This document shows, piece by piece, positions 32,309 through 41,557 of a stretch of 47,545 bases of DNA. Position 1 is the stretch's first letter. Every line of letters begins with the position of its first letter. The translations under genes were made by a program, and so were the position numbers. This DNA comes from Dehalococcoides sp. JdFR-56 (lineage in GTDB: Bacteria > Chloroflexota > Dehalococcoidia > Dehalococcoidales > RBG-16-60-22): contig MTNR01000044.1 in assembly GCA_002011495.1 (NCBI GenBank), forward strand, positions 1 through 47,545, written 5' to 3'. Below the pieces are notes generated by a model. It did no database searches. It was given only the letters and a program-made list of their open reading frames with translations, and was not told where the DNA came from.

Positions 32309-33211
32309 CTAGACTTCCTCTCCAGCCAGGCGCCGGATGACCTTGCTCACCACTGACCAGTCCTTATCCCCCAGGCCGCTGGCTCGGGCGGCCTCCATCA
32401 GCTGACGCGCCAGGCTGGCGGCGAGCAGAGGAATCTTGGTCTTCTCGGCGGCAGAGAGGATAAGGCCAAGGTCTTTGGCCATCAGGTCAGTGGTAAAGCC
32501 CGGGGCGAAGTCCTTATTAGCTGGGCTTTCCGGTATCACGCCAGGGTAGGGAACCCTGGTCTGCAAAAACCAGCAGTTCCCGGCGCTGGCGCTGATGACC
32601 TCAAAGAGCGTCTTGGGGTCAGCCCCGAGCCTAGTGCCGAAGAGAAAGCCCTCGCAAACGGCGATGCCGCACACCGCGCCGATGAGGTTATTGGCCAGCT
32701 TCACCACCTCCCCCATCCCCACCTCACCAACGTGAAAGATCTTCTCTCCCAGCACCTCAAGGATATCCCGGCACCGCTCAAAGACCTCCTTTTTGCCCCC
32801 CACCATGATGGAAAGGGTGCCATCCGCCGCCTTGGGGGGAGCGCCGCTCACCGGCGCATCTAGCATCTCAATTCCTTTTTCGGCGGCGGCCGCGGCCACC
32901 TTCCGGGTAACCGTCGGGTCAATCGTGCTCATCTCAATGATGGTGGCGCCGCTCCTCATCCCGGCCAGCACCCCATCAGGGCCAAACATCACCTGCTCCA
33001 CCTGTGGGGAGGAGGTCACTATGGTGATGACGACCTCCGATTTTTCGGCCACCTCGCGGGGAGAGCCTGCGGCCGCTGCCCCCATGGCGACTAGGTCTCT
33101 CACCGCCTCTGGCCTCAAGTCATGGACGGTGAGAGGATAACCGGCCTTGACCAAGTTGGTCGCCATCGGTTTACCCATATTGCCCAAGCCGATAAACCCG
33201 AGCTTCTTCAT
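32309..33211 (-). CDS. 3-Hydroxyisobutyrate dehydrogenase-family oxidoreductase
   Basis: A 300-aa beta-hydroxyacid dehydrogenase. It has the nucleotide fold GFIGLGNMGKPMATNLVKAG (1-25), the substrate block DAPVSGAPPKAADGTLSIMVGG and the catalytic lysine helix VVKLANNLIGAV. AAGGAGG precedes ATG 33211. Family members oxidise 3-hydroxyisobutyrate, tartronate semialdehyde, 2-hydroxy-3-oxopropionate or glutarate-type acids. In this neighbourhood a sugar-acid semialdehyde is as likely as valine breakdown. Confidence 0.88.
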   Translation of the reverse strand: MKKLGFIGLGNMGKPMATNLVKAGYPLTVHDLRPEAVRDLVAMGAAAAGSPREVAEKSEVVITIVTSSPQVEQVMFGPDGVLAGMRSGATIIEMSTIDPTVTRKVAAAAAEKGIEMLDAPVSGAPPKAADGTLSIMVGGKKEVFERCRDILEVLGEKIFHVGEVGMGEVVKLANNLIGAVCGIAVCEGFLFGTRLGADPKTLFEVISASAGNCWFLQTRVPYPGVIPESPANKDFAPGFTTDLMAKDLGLILSAAEKTKIPLLAASLARQLMEAARASGLGDKDWSVVSKVIRRLAGEEV

Positions 33212-33355
33212 CTTGCCTCCTTGGATGATAATTTTTTAGCGCTACCACGATAACTCATCCCTTTCCCCGATGTCAATACTCCCAAGCGTGTTATCAAGCG
33301 GATGATGTAGTAGAATAATATACGCCAAATCTCAAAACCAAAAGGAGGGAAGCTT

Positions 33356-34324
33356 ATGTCCATACTGATTACCGGTGGCACCGGCGGCATCGGGGTGGGG
33401 CTAGCGCATGAACTTGTGGCCAGGGGTGAAGAGGTCGTCCTGTTTGACATCGCGCCGCAGACCGAGCGCCTGGCGGATATCAGGGACAAGGTAAAAATCG
33501 TCCAAGGCGACCTCAAAGTCTGGCCCGAGGTGCTCAACGTGGTCAAGGAAAATGAAGTAGAGGGCATCTTCCACCATGGCTCAATGCTCAGCCTGCCCTC
33601 GGAGGCGAACCCCTGGGGCGCTTTCCAGGTATCGGTGATGGGGACAATGCACGTCCTGGAAGCCGCCCGGCTCTTCGGGGTAAAGCGGGTGCTCTTCGCC
33701 AGCACCGATGCCACCTACGGCCTGGGAACCGCCGACGTCATCACCGATGAGACACTGCAGCGCCCCATCACCATCTACGGGGCAAACAAGCTCTACGGTG
33801 AGCTCCTGGGCCGATTCTACCGGCGGAAGTTCGGCCTTGACTTCCGCTGCATCCGCTACTGCACCGTGCTCCGCCCTGGTATTAAGACGCCCGCCCTGCC
33901 CATGTTTGTCCCCTGGATGATTGAACACGCTGCCCTGGGCAAACCCTTTGAATGCTTCGTCGCTGAAGACGTGGCGGCGCCGGTCATCTACTATCCGGAC
34001 GCCATCCGGGCCACCATCATGCTCTACTATGCCCCGGAGGAGAAGATCAAGTCAGTGTGCTATAACCTCTCGGGAATATCGCCCACGCCCACCGCCAAGC
34101 AGCTGGAGATGGCCATCAAGGAGATCATTCCTGACGCCCAGGTTACCTATAAACCAGACCCACTGGTGATGGAGTATTACCGCACCCGGGGGGTGACCAC
34201 CATTGATGACCGCCGGGCGCGTGAGGAATGGGGCTGGCAGCCTGAATATACCGATTATAAAAAGGTGATCGCCCATTTCATCCAAGAGGTGAGGGAAAAC
34301 CCGCAGCGCTGGGGGCTCGCCTGA
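33356..34324 (+). CDS. NAD-dependent epimerase/dehydratase
   Basis: A 322-aa extended SDR. Landmarks: ITGGTGGIGVGLAHELV (TGxxGxG), FDIAP with the NAD-binding acidic residue, the active-site Ser/Thr in FASTDATYG and YGANK. AAAAGGAGGG precedes ATG 33356. The family includes uronate dehydrogenases, UDP-sugar epimerases and L-threonine dehydrogenases of the SDR type. The ARxEWGWQPEYTD tail resembles that of sugar-nucleotide epimerases and SDR threonine dehydrogenases. It starts a plus-strand pair with the SDR at 34368. Confidence 0.88.
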   Translation: MSILITGGTGGIGVGLAHELVARGEEVVLFDIAPQTERLADIRDKVKIVQGDLKVWPEVLNVVKENEVEGIFHHGSMLSLPSEANPWGAFQVSVMGTMHVLEAARLFGVKRVLFASTDATYGLGTADVITDETLQRPITIYGANKLYGELLGRFYRRKFGLDFRCIRYCTVLRPGIKTPALPMFVPWMIEHAALGKPFECFVAEDVAAPVIYYPDAIRATIMLYYAPEEKIKSVCYNLSGISPTPTAKQLEMAIKEIIPDAQVTYKPDPLVMEYYRTRGVTTIDDRRAREEWGWQPEYTDYKKVIAHFIQEVRENPQRWGLA

Positions 34325-34367
34325 AAAACCCGGTGGCGGGGAATATCCAAAGCGAAGGAGGTTAACC

Positions 34368-35216
34368 ATGACCGGTCCAATGTATTCTGGTCTGGCGGGC
34401 AAAATAGCCCTGGTGACAGGAGGCGGCCGCGGGCTGGGTAAGGCTATCTGCCTTGCCCTGGCCCGAGAGGGGGCAAAGGTGGCGCTCACCGACCTGCGCA
34501 ACGCCGAGCAAACCGCCAGAGAGATAGAGGAGATGGGCGGAAAGGCGCTCGCCTTCAGCGCTGATGTGCTCAAAGAGCCCGAGGTCAAAGCCATGGTCGA
34601 GCGCATCGTGGCGGCGTGGGGAGGCATTGACATCCTGGTGAATAACGTGGGCGGTGACCATGCCATCCTGCTTGAGGATATGACGGAACCAGAGTGGGAC
34701 TGGAGCCTGAACATCAACTTAAAGGGGATGTTCCACTGCACCAGGATAGTCGCTGAGGTGATGAAAAAGCGGGGAGGGGGCAAAATCATCAATATCGCTT
34801 CGCTCGCCGGCTTAAGGATGACCATGTATGGGGGAATCGCCTACAGTGCCGCCAAGGCTGGCGTTTTAGGTTTCACCCGGCACGCCGCCTTCGAGCTGGG
34901 GCACTACAAGATAAACGTCAACGCCGTCTGCCCCGGCCCCACCCTCACCGAGGTGGTCAAGAGCCGGATGACGCCCGAGATAGCGGAGAAAATGAAGAAA
35001 GCCACGCCTCTGGGGGACTTCGCCTACCCGGAGGACCAGGCAGACGCCGTGGTCTTTCTCGCCTCCGAGCGGGCCAGGATGATCACTGGCACCTATCTCC
35101 TGGTTGATGGCGGCGTGAGCCTGCCGGTGAGCTTTACCGAATGGGACGAGTTCTACTCCTCCCGCAAAAAGTGGCTGAAGGAGGGGAGATGGGAGGGCAA
35201 GGATACCTCGCTTTAA
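34368..35216 (+). CDS. SDR-family oxidoreductase
   Basis: A 282-aa short-chain dehydrogenase with TGGGRGLGKAICLALAREG, Asp in LTDLRN (NAD), NNVGGDH, Ser in NIASLAG and YSAAK. After the usual core (ending VDGG) it has an extra C-terminal tail of about 25 residues (FTEWDEFYSSRKKWLKEG) shared in style with the SDR at 36173 (VDWETYTSVKKEAKK), so these two form their own subfamily. GAAGGAGG precedes the ATG. It lies 43 bases after the epimerase. Confidence 0.9.
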   Translation: MTGPMYSGLAGKIALVTGGGRGLGKAICLALAREGAKVALTDLRNAEQTAREIEEMGGKALAFSADVLKEPEVKAMVERIVAAWGGIDILVNNVGGDHAILLEDMTEPEWDWSLNINLKGMFHCTRIVAEVMKKRGGGKIINIASLAGLRMTMYGGIAYSAAKAGVLGFTRHAAFELGHYKINVNAVCPGPTLTEVVKSRMTPEIAEKMKKATPLGDFAYPEDQADAVVFLASERARMITGTYLLVDGGVSLPVSFTEWDEFYSSRKKWLKEGRWEGKDTSL

Positions 35217-35219
35217 TTT

Positions 35220-36062
35220 TCAGCCGGTGGCGTGGGTGATCTCCCTCACGCTCCTCTGAATATTGCCGATATCAAAGACCTTCTGCTTCCAGTCCAGCTG
35301 GAAAATCTGCTCTCTGGCCTTGCTCGCCGCTAATTTAGCGCCATCGGAGACCGGAGCCCCGGCAAAATCAAAGACGATGGCCGCCGTGGTGCGAAGATGG
35401 CCATAGAGGAAGTCCCGAACCGCCGGCTCCGGGACGCCCATCCGGATGACCTCCTCCATCGCCTCCCGGATGACGATGATGCAGGTCAGGGCCAGCGTCT
35501 CCACCAGCGCCGGCTCCAGAATCGCCATCTGCTCGGTGGTGAGGCGGTGTGCCCTGGTCACCGGGGCAAAGATAGCTCGGGCGAGCGCCTCCCCCTTGGC
35601 GTAATCCTCCTCAGGGCCCTGATGTAGGGAACAGACGATGTTCTGCTTGGCCTTGACGCCACCAAACCAGTCACGCTGGGCCTCAAGGTCAGTCTCCTCA
35701 CCAAAGAGAGGCGGGTGGCAGGGATGGGAGATGAAGTAAGAGATATCATCACGCTTGGGCAATACGCCGGCATACGCCGCTGCCGGGTCAAGGCCCATGA
35801 CCATGGCGCCACTTTTGAGCTTGGGCACAATCTCGCCGCAGATTTTGGCCATGAGGGCATCTGGCACCGCCAGAATGACCACGTCGGCCTCCCTGATGGC
35901 TTCTTCCTGGGGGGTTACCGAGAGCCCAAGCTCGGCGAGAGCGGCTCTACCCGCCTCGCTGATCTCAACGTAATGGGTGGTATAGTCAGGGTTGTCCTTC
36001 AGATTGCGGGCGATGCGCAGCCCCATCTTGCCGCCAGCACCCATCAAGGCTACTGTGCTCAT
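35220..36062 (-). CDS. ApnO-like NAD-dependent oxidoreductase with PGDH-type C-terminal domain
   Basis: A 280-aa protein with the nucleotide fold VALMGAGGKMGLRIARNLK, the block SGAMVMGLDPAAAYAGVLPKR and the motif SHPCHPPLFGEET, followed by a helical C-terminal domain (HRLTTEQMAILEPALVETLALTCIIVIREAMEE..). This pattern recalls D-apionate oxidoisomerase (ApnO) and relatives whose C-terminus is like 6-phosphogluconate dehydrogenase, from memory. Such enzymes oxidise and rearrange branched sugar acids. AAAGGAG precedes ATG 36062. It runs opposite to the flanking SDRs, which otherwise form the plus-strand run. Confidence 0.72.
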   Translation of the reverse strand: MSTVALMGAGGKMGLRIARNLKDNPDYTTHYVEISEAGRAALAELGLSVTPQEEAIREADVVILAVPDALMAKICGEIVPKLKSGAMVMGLDPAAAYAGVLPKRDDISYFISHPCHPPLFGEETDLEAQRDWFGGVKAKQNIVCSLHQGPEEDYAKGEALARAIFAPVTRAHRLTTEQMAILEPALVETLALTCIIVIREAMEEVIRMGVPEPAVRDFLYGHLRTTAAIVFDFAGAPVSDGAKLAASKAREQIFQLDWKQKVFDIGNIQRSVREITHATG

Positions 36063-36080
36063 TTTAAGTCTCCTTTTATT

Positions 36081-36110
36081 TTGTTTCCGGCAGCGCTTAT
36101 CTGGTAAAAT
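36081..36110 (+). promoter_or_regulatory. Possible promoter of the SDR-amidase pair
   Basis: TTGTTT (36081-36086), 18-base spacer, TAAAAT (36105-36110), 63 bases before ATG 36173. The -35 is weak; the -10 matches five of six. It lies in the short gap between the divergent ApnO-like and SDR genes. Confidence 0.35.
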
Positions 36111-36172
36111 TTCACCACGGCGGACGGCGGGCTGTCAATATTAGTAAAACTTGAGAAAGGAAGGTAGCTAGC

Positions 36173-36997
36173 ATGGAAACGGGTCTCAAGGGTAAAATCG
36201 CCCTGGTCACCGGGGCCGGCAGCGGGCTGGGCAAGGCCATTGCCCTGGGCCTGGCCAGAGAGGGCGCGGATGTGGCAGTAAACGATGTCAAACTGGAAGC
36301 CGCTGAAGACACCGCTGAAGAAATCGCCGCCCTGGGCAGCCGCTCCATGGCCGTTCAGGCAGATGTGGCCGATGAAGCTGAGGTGAACAGAATGGTGGCG
36401 CGGATAGTCGGGGAGTGGGGAGGCATCGACATCCTGGTGAACAACGCCGGGGCAACCAGCCACCTCTTAATTGAGGATACGGAGAAGGCGGAGTGGGACC
36501 GGGTGCTATCCATAAACCTGGACGGGGCCTTCAACTGCTCTAAGGCGGTGATTCCCTCCATGAAGCAGCGGGGCGGGGGCAGGATCATCAATATCATCTC
36601 CTATTCAGGGGAAAGGATGACCATGATTGGTGGCGTCCCCTACACCGCCTCCAAAGCAGGTATCTGGGGGCTCACCCGTCAGCTTTCCTTTGAGCTGGGG
36701 CGCTATCAGATTACGGTCAATGGTATCTCCCCAGGAAATGTCATCACCCCGATGCTGCGCAGCGGCACCACGCCGGAGCGCCTTGAGGAGATGAAGAAGT
36801 GGTACCCGCTGGGCGATATGCCCACGCCTGAGGACGTGGCTGATGCTGCGGTGTTTCTCGCCTCCAGCCGGGCGCGGATGATCAACGGCGTTAACCTGGC
36901 GGTTGACGGCGGCATCACCGTGCCCGTCGCCATTGGGGTGGACTGGGAGACCTATACCTCGGTGAAAAAGGAAGCCAAGAAACGCGAGTCCAGATAG
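36173..36997 (+). CDS. SDR-family oxidoreductase
   Basis: A 274-aa short-chain dehydrogenase: TGAGSGLGKAIALGLAREG, Asp in VNDVK, NNAGA, Ser in NIISYSG and YTASK. It has the same C-terminal tail type as the SDR at 34368, and both carry the unusual RMTMxGGxxY segment before the catalytic Tyr. GAAAGGAAGG precedes the ATG. The amidase starts 13 bases later, so the two are probably one transcript. Confidence 0.9.
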   Translation: METGLKGKIALVTGAGSGLGKAIALGLAREGADVAVNDVKLEAAEDTAEEIAALGSRSMAVQADVADEAEVNRMVARIVGEWGGIDILVNNAGATSHLLIEDTEKAEWDRVLSINLDGAFNCSKAVIPSMKQRGGGRIINIISYSGERMTMIGGVPYTASKAGIWGLTRQLSFELGRYQITVNGISPGNVITPMLRSGTTPERLEEMKKWYPLGDMPTPEDVADAAVFLASSRARMINGVNLAVDGGITVPVAIGVDWETYTSVKKEAKKRESR

Positions 36998-37010
36998 CAA
37001 GGAGTTGATA

Positions 37011-38453
37011 ATGAAGAACAGAACACCAAGCACCAACTTGAGTGCCGAAGACCTCTGTTTTACTCCAGCGGTTGAGCTGAGAGAGATGCTGCGCGGCAAG
37101 CTCATCTCCCCGGTGGAGCTGGTGCAGATATTTCTTGAGCGCATTGAGCGCGTCAACCCCAAGATTAACGCCTACTGTACCCTGGTTCCGGAGATGGCGC
37201 TGGAGCTAGCTAGGAAGGCGCAGTCAGCCATTATGAGGGGAGAGGCCGGGATGCTCTGCGGCCTGCCGGTATCAATCAAGGATGTTACCCTGACCGCCGG
37301 CATCCGCACCACCTTTGGCTCCAAGCTGTATGAACACTTTGTTCCTGATACTGATGAGCTCATCGTGGAGCGGCTGAAGGAGGCGGGGGCAGTCGTTCTG
37401 GGCAAGACCAATACCCCCGAATTTGCCGCCGGGGGTTCCACCTTCAATAAGGTGTTTGGCATAACCCGCAATCCCTGGAACACTGATTTCACCGTTGGGG
37501 GCTCAAGTGGCGGGGCCGCTGCGGCCGTGGCCGCCGGGCTGGGCCCGCTGGCTACCGGAAGTGACCTGGGGGGCTCGCTCCGGCTCCCGGCTAGCTTCTG
37601 CGGCGTGGTTGGCCTGCGGCCCTCGCCAGGAAGGGTGCCCCGGCATCCCTATAAGCTTAACTGGGATGATTTATCCGTGCAGGGGCCGATCGCCCGCACC
37701 GTGGCTGACACCGCTCTCATGCTGGAGGCGATCTCCGGCCCTGACAGCCGAAGCCCGGTGTCTTGGCCCGAGAAGACGAGTTTCCTTGAGGCGGTGCAGA
37801 ACCCTGAGGTCAAGAACCTCCGCATCGCCTGGAGCGATAATCTGAACTTAATGCCGGTGGAACAAGAAGTCCTGGAGATAACGAGGTCAGCGATTGAGGT
37901 GTTCCGCAACTTGGGTACTGAGGTCAGCGAAGACACCCCTGACTTCAGCGGCGCCAAGGAGGTGGCGCTCACCCTGCGCGGGCTGCGCTTTGTTGCCTTA
38001 TATCAGGACCAGATGGCTGACCCGGAATTCAAGCGGTGGGTGAACCCGCTGGTGCAGGGCAACATTGAGCAAGGCCTAAAACTCTCCGTGCGGGATATCG
38101 CCCGGGCCCAGCGGCAGAGGTCGGAAATATGGGACCGGGTGAGGACGTTCTTTGATAAGTATGACCTATTGCTCACCCCTACCACCCCCATTCCGCCCTT
38201 CCCCGCAGAAACGCAGTACCCCACCGAGATCGCCGGCCAGCCCATGGCAAGCTATATTGACTGGGCCATGCTGACCTACGCCATCACCGTAGTTGGCCTG
38301 CCAGCGATATCGGTCCCCTGTGGCTGGACAAAGCAAGGACTGCCGGTGGGGCTTCAGATAGTGGCACGCCGCCATGATGAGGCGGCTCTGCTCCGGGCAG
38401 CGGCGGCTTATGAGTCGGCCGCCCCTTGGGCAGGGAGAAGACCGCCGCTCTAG
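37011..38453 (+). CDS. Amidase-signature family amidohydrolase
   Basis: A 480-aa amidase of the Ser-cisSer-Lys class. The lysine is in PVSIKDV, the cis-serine in GGSSGGAAAAVAAGLGPLATGSDLGGSLRLPA, where the final Ser is the nucleophile. AAGGAG supports ATG 37011 rather than the TTG at 37005. Members hydrolyse amide bonds in many small molecules; GatA is excluded by context, since gatB/gatC are absent. It might release an acid from an amide substrate for the neighbouring dehydrogenases. Its last four bases overlap the convergent RraA-like gene. Confidence 0.9.
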   Translation: MKNRTPSTNLSAEDLCFTPAVELREMLRGKLISPVELVQIFLERIERVNPKINAYCTLVPEMALELARKAQSAIMRGEAGMLCGLPVSIKDVTLTAGIRTTFGSKLYEHFVPDTDELIVERLKEAGAVVLGKTNTPEFAAGGSTFNKVFGITRNPWNTDFTVGGSSGGAAAAVAAGLGPLATGSDLGGSLRLPASFCGVVGLRPSPGRVPRHPYKLNWDDLSVQGPIARTVADTALMLEAISGPDSRSPVSWPEKTSFLEAVQNPEVKNLRIAWSDNLNLMPVEQEVLEITRSAIEVFRNLGTEVSEDTPDFSGAKEVALTLRGLRFVALYQDQMADPEFKRWVNPLVQGNIEQGLKLSVRDIARAQRQRSEIWDRVRTFFDKYDLLLTPTTPIPPFPAETQYPTEIAGQPMASYIDWAMLTYAITVVGLPAISVPCGWTKQGLPVGLQIVARRHDEAALLRAAAAYESAAPWAGRRPPL

Positions 38454-39160
38454 CTCTGCTCCTCATAGGTGCGAGTATGGTCAATGGCAACCGTCCCTAA
38501 CCTATCCAGGCCGAGAATCTGGCCCAGGCTTTCCCCTGCCTTGACCCGTTTGATTACCTTTTCCTCGTCTTTCAGGAATTTTCTCGTCCTCTCCAGCACC
38601 TCTTCAGCCTCATCCCGGGGCACGACGACCACGCCATTATCGTCAACGATGACGATGTCTCCTGGGTTGACCACCGCCCCTCCGCACTGTATCGGCACGT
38701 TGATATAGCCAGCGCCAACCAGCCCAGCGGCGTTGGGGGCGATGCCCTGACACAGCACCGGGAACCCCATCTCCTTTAGCTCCACGACGTCCCTCACCCC
38801 GGAGTCCAGAATCACGCCCACGGCTCCCTTCCGCTGCGCCTCCATGGTGACGATCTCGCCCCAGAAGGCGGTGTCCTTGGAGTTATGGGTATCAACCACG
38901 ATGACGTCTCCGCTTTGGACCAGCTCCAGGGATTTGATCACCGGGGCCAGGTCAGAAGCGCTGGTCTTCACGGTAAGGGCAACCCCGACCAGACGAACCC
39001 CGGGAAAGAGAGGTTTGATATCTGAGCTCATGGTGTTGAGCCGGTTCATCACGTCGGAGACGCCGGGGACAATGGAATAATACTCTTCTAGCAGACTGCG
39101 GAAACCTTCAACCACCTCCTGTGCGGGGCGCTTGACCTCAGTATTGACCTCAATCGGCAT
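38450..39160 (-). CDS. RraA-like / 4-hydroxy-4-methyl-2-oxoglutarate aldolase-family protein
   Basis: A 236-aa protein of the RraA/HMG-aldolase fold. It shows DVMNRLNTMSS, GVALTVKTSASD, VVDTHNSKDTAFWGEI, the metal/substrate site GVILDSGVRDVVEL (Arg-Asp) and the characteristic VDDNGVVVVPRDEAEEVLER. Catalytic members cleave 4-carboxy-4-hydroxy-2-oxoadipate or HMG to pyruvate; others are RNase E regulators, unlikely here. AAGGAGGTC precedes ATG 39160. The catabolic neighbours favour an aldolase or decarboxylase role. Confidence 0.85.
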   Translation of the reverse strand: MPIEVNTEVKRPAQEVVEGFRSLLEEYYSIVPGVSDVMNRLNTMSSDIKPLFPGVRLVGVALTVKTSASDLAPVIKSLELVQSGDVIVVDTHNSKDTAFWGEIVTMEAQRKGAVGVILDSGVRDVVELKEMGFPVLCQGIAPNAAGLVGAGYINVPIQCGGAVVNPGDIVIVDDNGVVVVPRDEAEEVLERTRKFLKDEEKVIKRVKAGESLGQILGLDRLGTVAIDHTRTYEEQS

Positions 39161-39214
39161 ATTTGACCTCCTTAAACTTTTCGCTGCTCAATTTCTGTTC
39201 TGGCACCTTGGGAA

Positions 39215-40579
39215 CTAACTAACATAGGGTGGCCGCAGACGCACTTCAAGCGCCCGCTCGCACCACCGCGCCACCGCCAGCAAACGGTCCTCAGCTAGAG
39301 GCGGCCCAGCCAGCTGAATGGCCAGGGGAAGACCATCTTGGCTTAAGCCCGTGGGCAGGCTGACGGCAGGCACTCCCATAATTGTCCAGGGCGCCTGCAT
39401 GACGGGGCTTCCTGTGCTGGCCAGCCCCTTGGGCGCAGCGCCCGGTGCCCCCGGGGTGAGCAAGGCGTCCACCTGCTCCAGCAAGGGCAGGGCACCAGCA
39501 ATTTGCTCAAGACGTGTTTCCAGCGCCCTGGCGTACTCGGTGGCGGAGATGGCCAGCCCATCCTCGATCAACTTCCCTATGCCCGGCCGGTATTGTTCGC
39601 GGTGCTTACCGAACTTCTCCTCATGGTAAGCGGCCGCCTCAACCGCCAGGATGACGCGGGCGTTATCCATGATGCTCATGAAGCTGGGGGGAAGGGTCAC
39701 TTCCTCTACCCTGGCGCCAGCCCGGCTTAAGTGCTCCGCCACGCTGTCAATGTGGGCCCGCATCTCGGCATCAGCATGCTCATAGAAGAACTGGCGCACC
39801 AGGCCCAGGCGTGGCGCCTCCTGCCTCTCCAGATTGCTCAGGCAGTCAGGCACCGGCTCAGCCAGCGAGCGATAGTCCCTGGGGTCATGGCCAGCTATGG
39901 CCTGGAAGATGAGCGCCGCGTCGGCCACGGTACGGGCCAGAATGCCCACGTGGTCCAGCGTCGGGCTCAAGGGGACCACCCCATAGGTGCTGATTCTGCC
40001 CTGCTGGGGTTTGAAGCCCACCACCCCATTATAGGCTGCCGGGCGCAGCACTGACCCCATGGTCTGGCTGCCCAGGGCAGCCAGACACATCCCGGCGGCC
40101 ACCCCCGCCCCCGAGCCACTGCTGGAGCCCCCAGGGGTATGCTCGGGATGCCATGGGTTGCGGGTGGGGGCCGGGTCAAGGTAGGCAAACTCGGTGGTGT
40201 GGGTCTTGCCCAAGATTATCGCCCCCGCCTCTTTGAGACGGACTACCACCGTGGCATCGTAAGAAGGGACAAAACCTGACCACAGCGGAGAGCCCGCCTC
40301 CGTCCGCAGCCCGGCGGTGTAGAAGATATCCTTGATTCCCACCGGGATGCCATGCAGCGGCCCACGCCGCTCCCCACGGCGCAGCTCTTGGTCAAGGCGC
40401 TGCGCTGTTTCCAGCGCCCCATCCCGGTCCACCAGGGCCCAGGCCTGAATTTTGTCTTCCAGCGCGTCAATGCGCTCAAGACATGAGCTCACCAGCTGCG
40501 ATGGCGATAGCTTTCCTTCGCCCATCGCCGCCGCTGCCTCCGCAATGGTCAGGTCACACGGTTTTTGGCTCATCGCCAT
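39215..40579 (-). CDS. Amidase-signature family amidohydrolase
   Basis: A 454-aa amidase. Lysine in PVGIKDI, cis-serine in GGSSSGSGAGVAAGMCLAALGSQTMGSVLRPAAYNGVVGFKP; the nucleophile motif is GSQTMGS in place of the more common GTDTGGS, a variant also seen in bacterial allophanate hydrolase/Asp-tRNA-type relatives. GAAGGAGG precedes ATG 40579. It is not closely similar to the amidase at 37011 beyond the signature, so it is not a recent duplicate. It is 16 bases after SDR paralog 3, probably in one transcript with it. Confidence 0.9.
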   Translation of the reverse strand: MAMSQKPCDLTIAEAAAAMGEGKLSPSQLVSSCLERIDALEDKIQAWALVDRDGALETAQRLDQELRRGERRGPLHGIPVGIKDIFYTAGLRTEAGSPLWSGFVPSYDATVVVRLKEAGAIILGKTHTTEFAYLDPAPTRNPWHPEHTPGGSSSGSGAGVAAGMCLAALGSQTMGSVLRPAAYNGVVGFKPQQGRISTYGVVPLSPTLDHVGILARTVADAALIFQAIAGHDPRDYRSLAEPVPDCLSNLERQEAPRLGLVRQFFYEHADAEMRAHIDSVAEHLSRAGARVEEVTLPPSFMSIMDNARVILAVEAAAYHEEKFGKHREQYRPGIGKLIEDGLAISATEYARALETRLEQIAGALPLLEQVDALLTPGAPGAAPKGLASTGSPVMQAPWTIMGVPAVSLPTGLSQDGLPLAIQLAGPPLAEDRLLAVARWCERALEVRLRPPYVS

Positions 40580-40595
40580 GATAAAGCGCCTCCTT

Positions 40596-41399
40596 CTACC
40601 ACCCTCTTACCGTACCGCTCAGGCCACCGTCAATGGTCAGGGTCGTGCCCGTGATGTACTTTGCCTCCTCGGAGGCGAGGAACAGGGCAGCATAGGCGGT
40701 ATCCCAGGCATCGCCCTGCTTGCCGGTGGGGGACATGGCGTCCCGCCGCCGCCACATCTCCTCCAAATCCCCGGCGGCGGTGCCGGCATAGTAGACCGCA
40801 ATCCTGGGAGTCCTCATCAAGCCGAGGATGATGGCGTTACACCTTATCCCTTTGGCGGCATACTCTAGGGCCACCTCCCGGGTGAGGGCAATCACCCCAG
40901 CCTTGGAAACCGAATAAGCCAGTGCCGGATACGGCTGAGCTCTGAGGGCATTGATGGAAGAGATGTTGATGATGACCCCGCTTCCCTGCCTCTCCATATG
41001 AGGCAGCACATACTTGCAGGTTAAAAACATACTTTTCAGGTTGATGGTCATAGTTCTGTCCCAGATCTCTTCACTCGTTTCCACCGGCCCACCATATCCC
41101 CCCATGCCAACGTTATTGTGCAGGATATCAATTCGCCCAAACTTCTCAAGGCAAGCCTGCACCATTTTCTCACAGTCGCTCGCCTTGGCTACATCAGCCT
41201 TGAAGGTAAAGCACTCCCCACCTTCCTCCTCAATCAGCCGCCTGGTCTCCTCGGCCGCCTCAAGGTTCAAATCAACCGCCATTACTTTAGCCCCCTCACG
41301 GGCAAAAACTATGGCGGTGGCCTTGCCGTTGCCCACGCCCGGGCCGATAGAGCCAGCACCGGTAATGATGGCCACCTTACCTTTCAGGCGCTCTCCCAT
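40596..41399 (-). CDS. SDR-family oxidoreductase (paralog 3)
   Basis: A 267-aa short-chain dehydrogenase, third copy of the family at 23150 and 23987. Shared features: MGERLKGKVAI, the expanded TGAGSIGPGVGNGKA loop, NNVGMGGYGGPVETSEEIWD, Ser in NISSINAL, YSVSK and MWRRRDAMSPTGKQGDAWD. GAAAGGAGGAAG before ATG 41399 supports that start; the track extends to 41468 without support. Its own promoter lies 25-55 bases upstream. It is more similar to paralog 2 than to paralog 1. Confidence 0.92.
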   Translation of the reverse strand: MGERLKGKVAIITGAGSIGPGVGNGKATAIVFAREGAKVMAVDLNLEAAEETRRLIEEEGGECFTFKADVAKASDCEKMVQACLEKFGRIDILHNNVGMGGYGGPVETSEEIWDRTMTINLKSMFLTCKYVLPHMERQGSGVIINISSINALRAQPYPALAYSVSKAGVIALTREVALEYAAKGIRCNAIILGLMRTPRIAVYYAGTAAGDLEEMWRRRDAMSPTGKQGDAWDTAYAALFLASEEAKYITGTTLTIDGGLSGTVRGW

Positions 41400-41424
41400 G
41401 ACTTCCTCCTTTCTGGCGGTTATT

Positions 41425-41453
41425 ATTATCAAGCAAAACGATATTTTATTCAA
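41425..41453 (-). promoter_or_regulatory. Promoter of SDR paralog 3 and the amidase
   Basis: On the minus strand, TTGAAT (41448-41453), 17-base spacer, GATAAT (41425-41430). It lies 26 bases before the start codon and diverges from the flavin reductase promoter at 41490. Confidence 0.6.
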
Positions 41454-41489
41454 ACCGCCTGGTAGCAAAAGCCGAAAATCCCGGCGCGG

Positions 41490-41518
41490 TTGACACTTTG
41501 TCAGCCTAAAGTTAGAAT
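41490..41518 (+). promoter_or_regulatory. Strong promoter of the flavin reductase operon
   Basis: TTGACA (41490-41495), 17-base spacer, TAGAAT (41513-41518): 11 of 12 consensus bases. RNA would begin near 41525, giving a leader of about 33 bases to ATG 41558. Confidence 0.75.
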
Positions 41519-41557
41519 TGAGCTTGCATGACTTTCCCGCTTTCGGAGAGGTGACAA

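Noticed and set aside
34052-34825. 257-aa minus-strand ORF
   Set aside because: Shadow of the SDR at 34368 and the end of the epimerase, both well supported.
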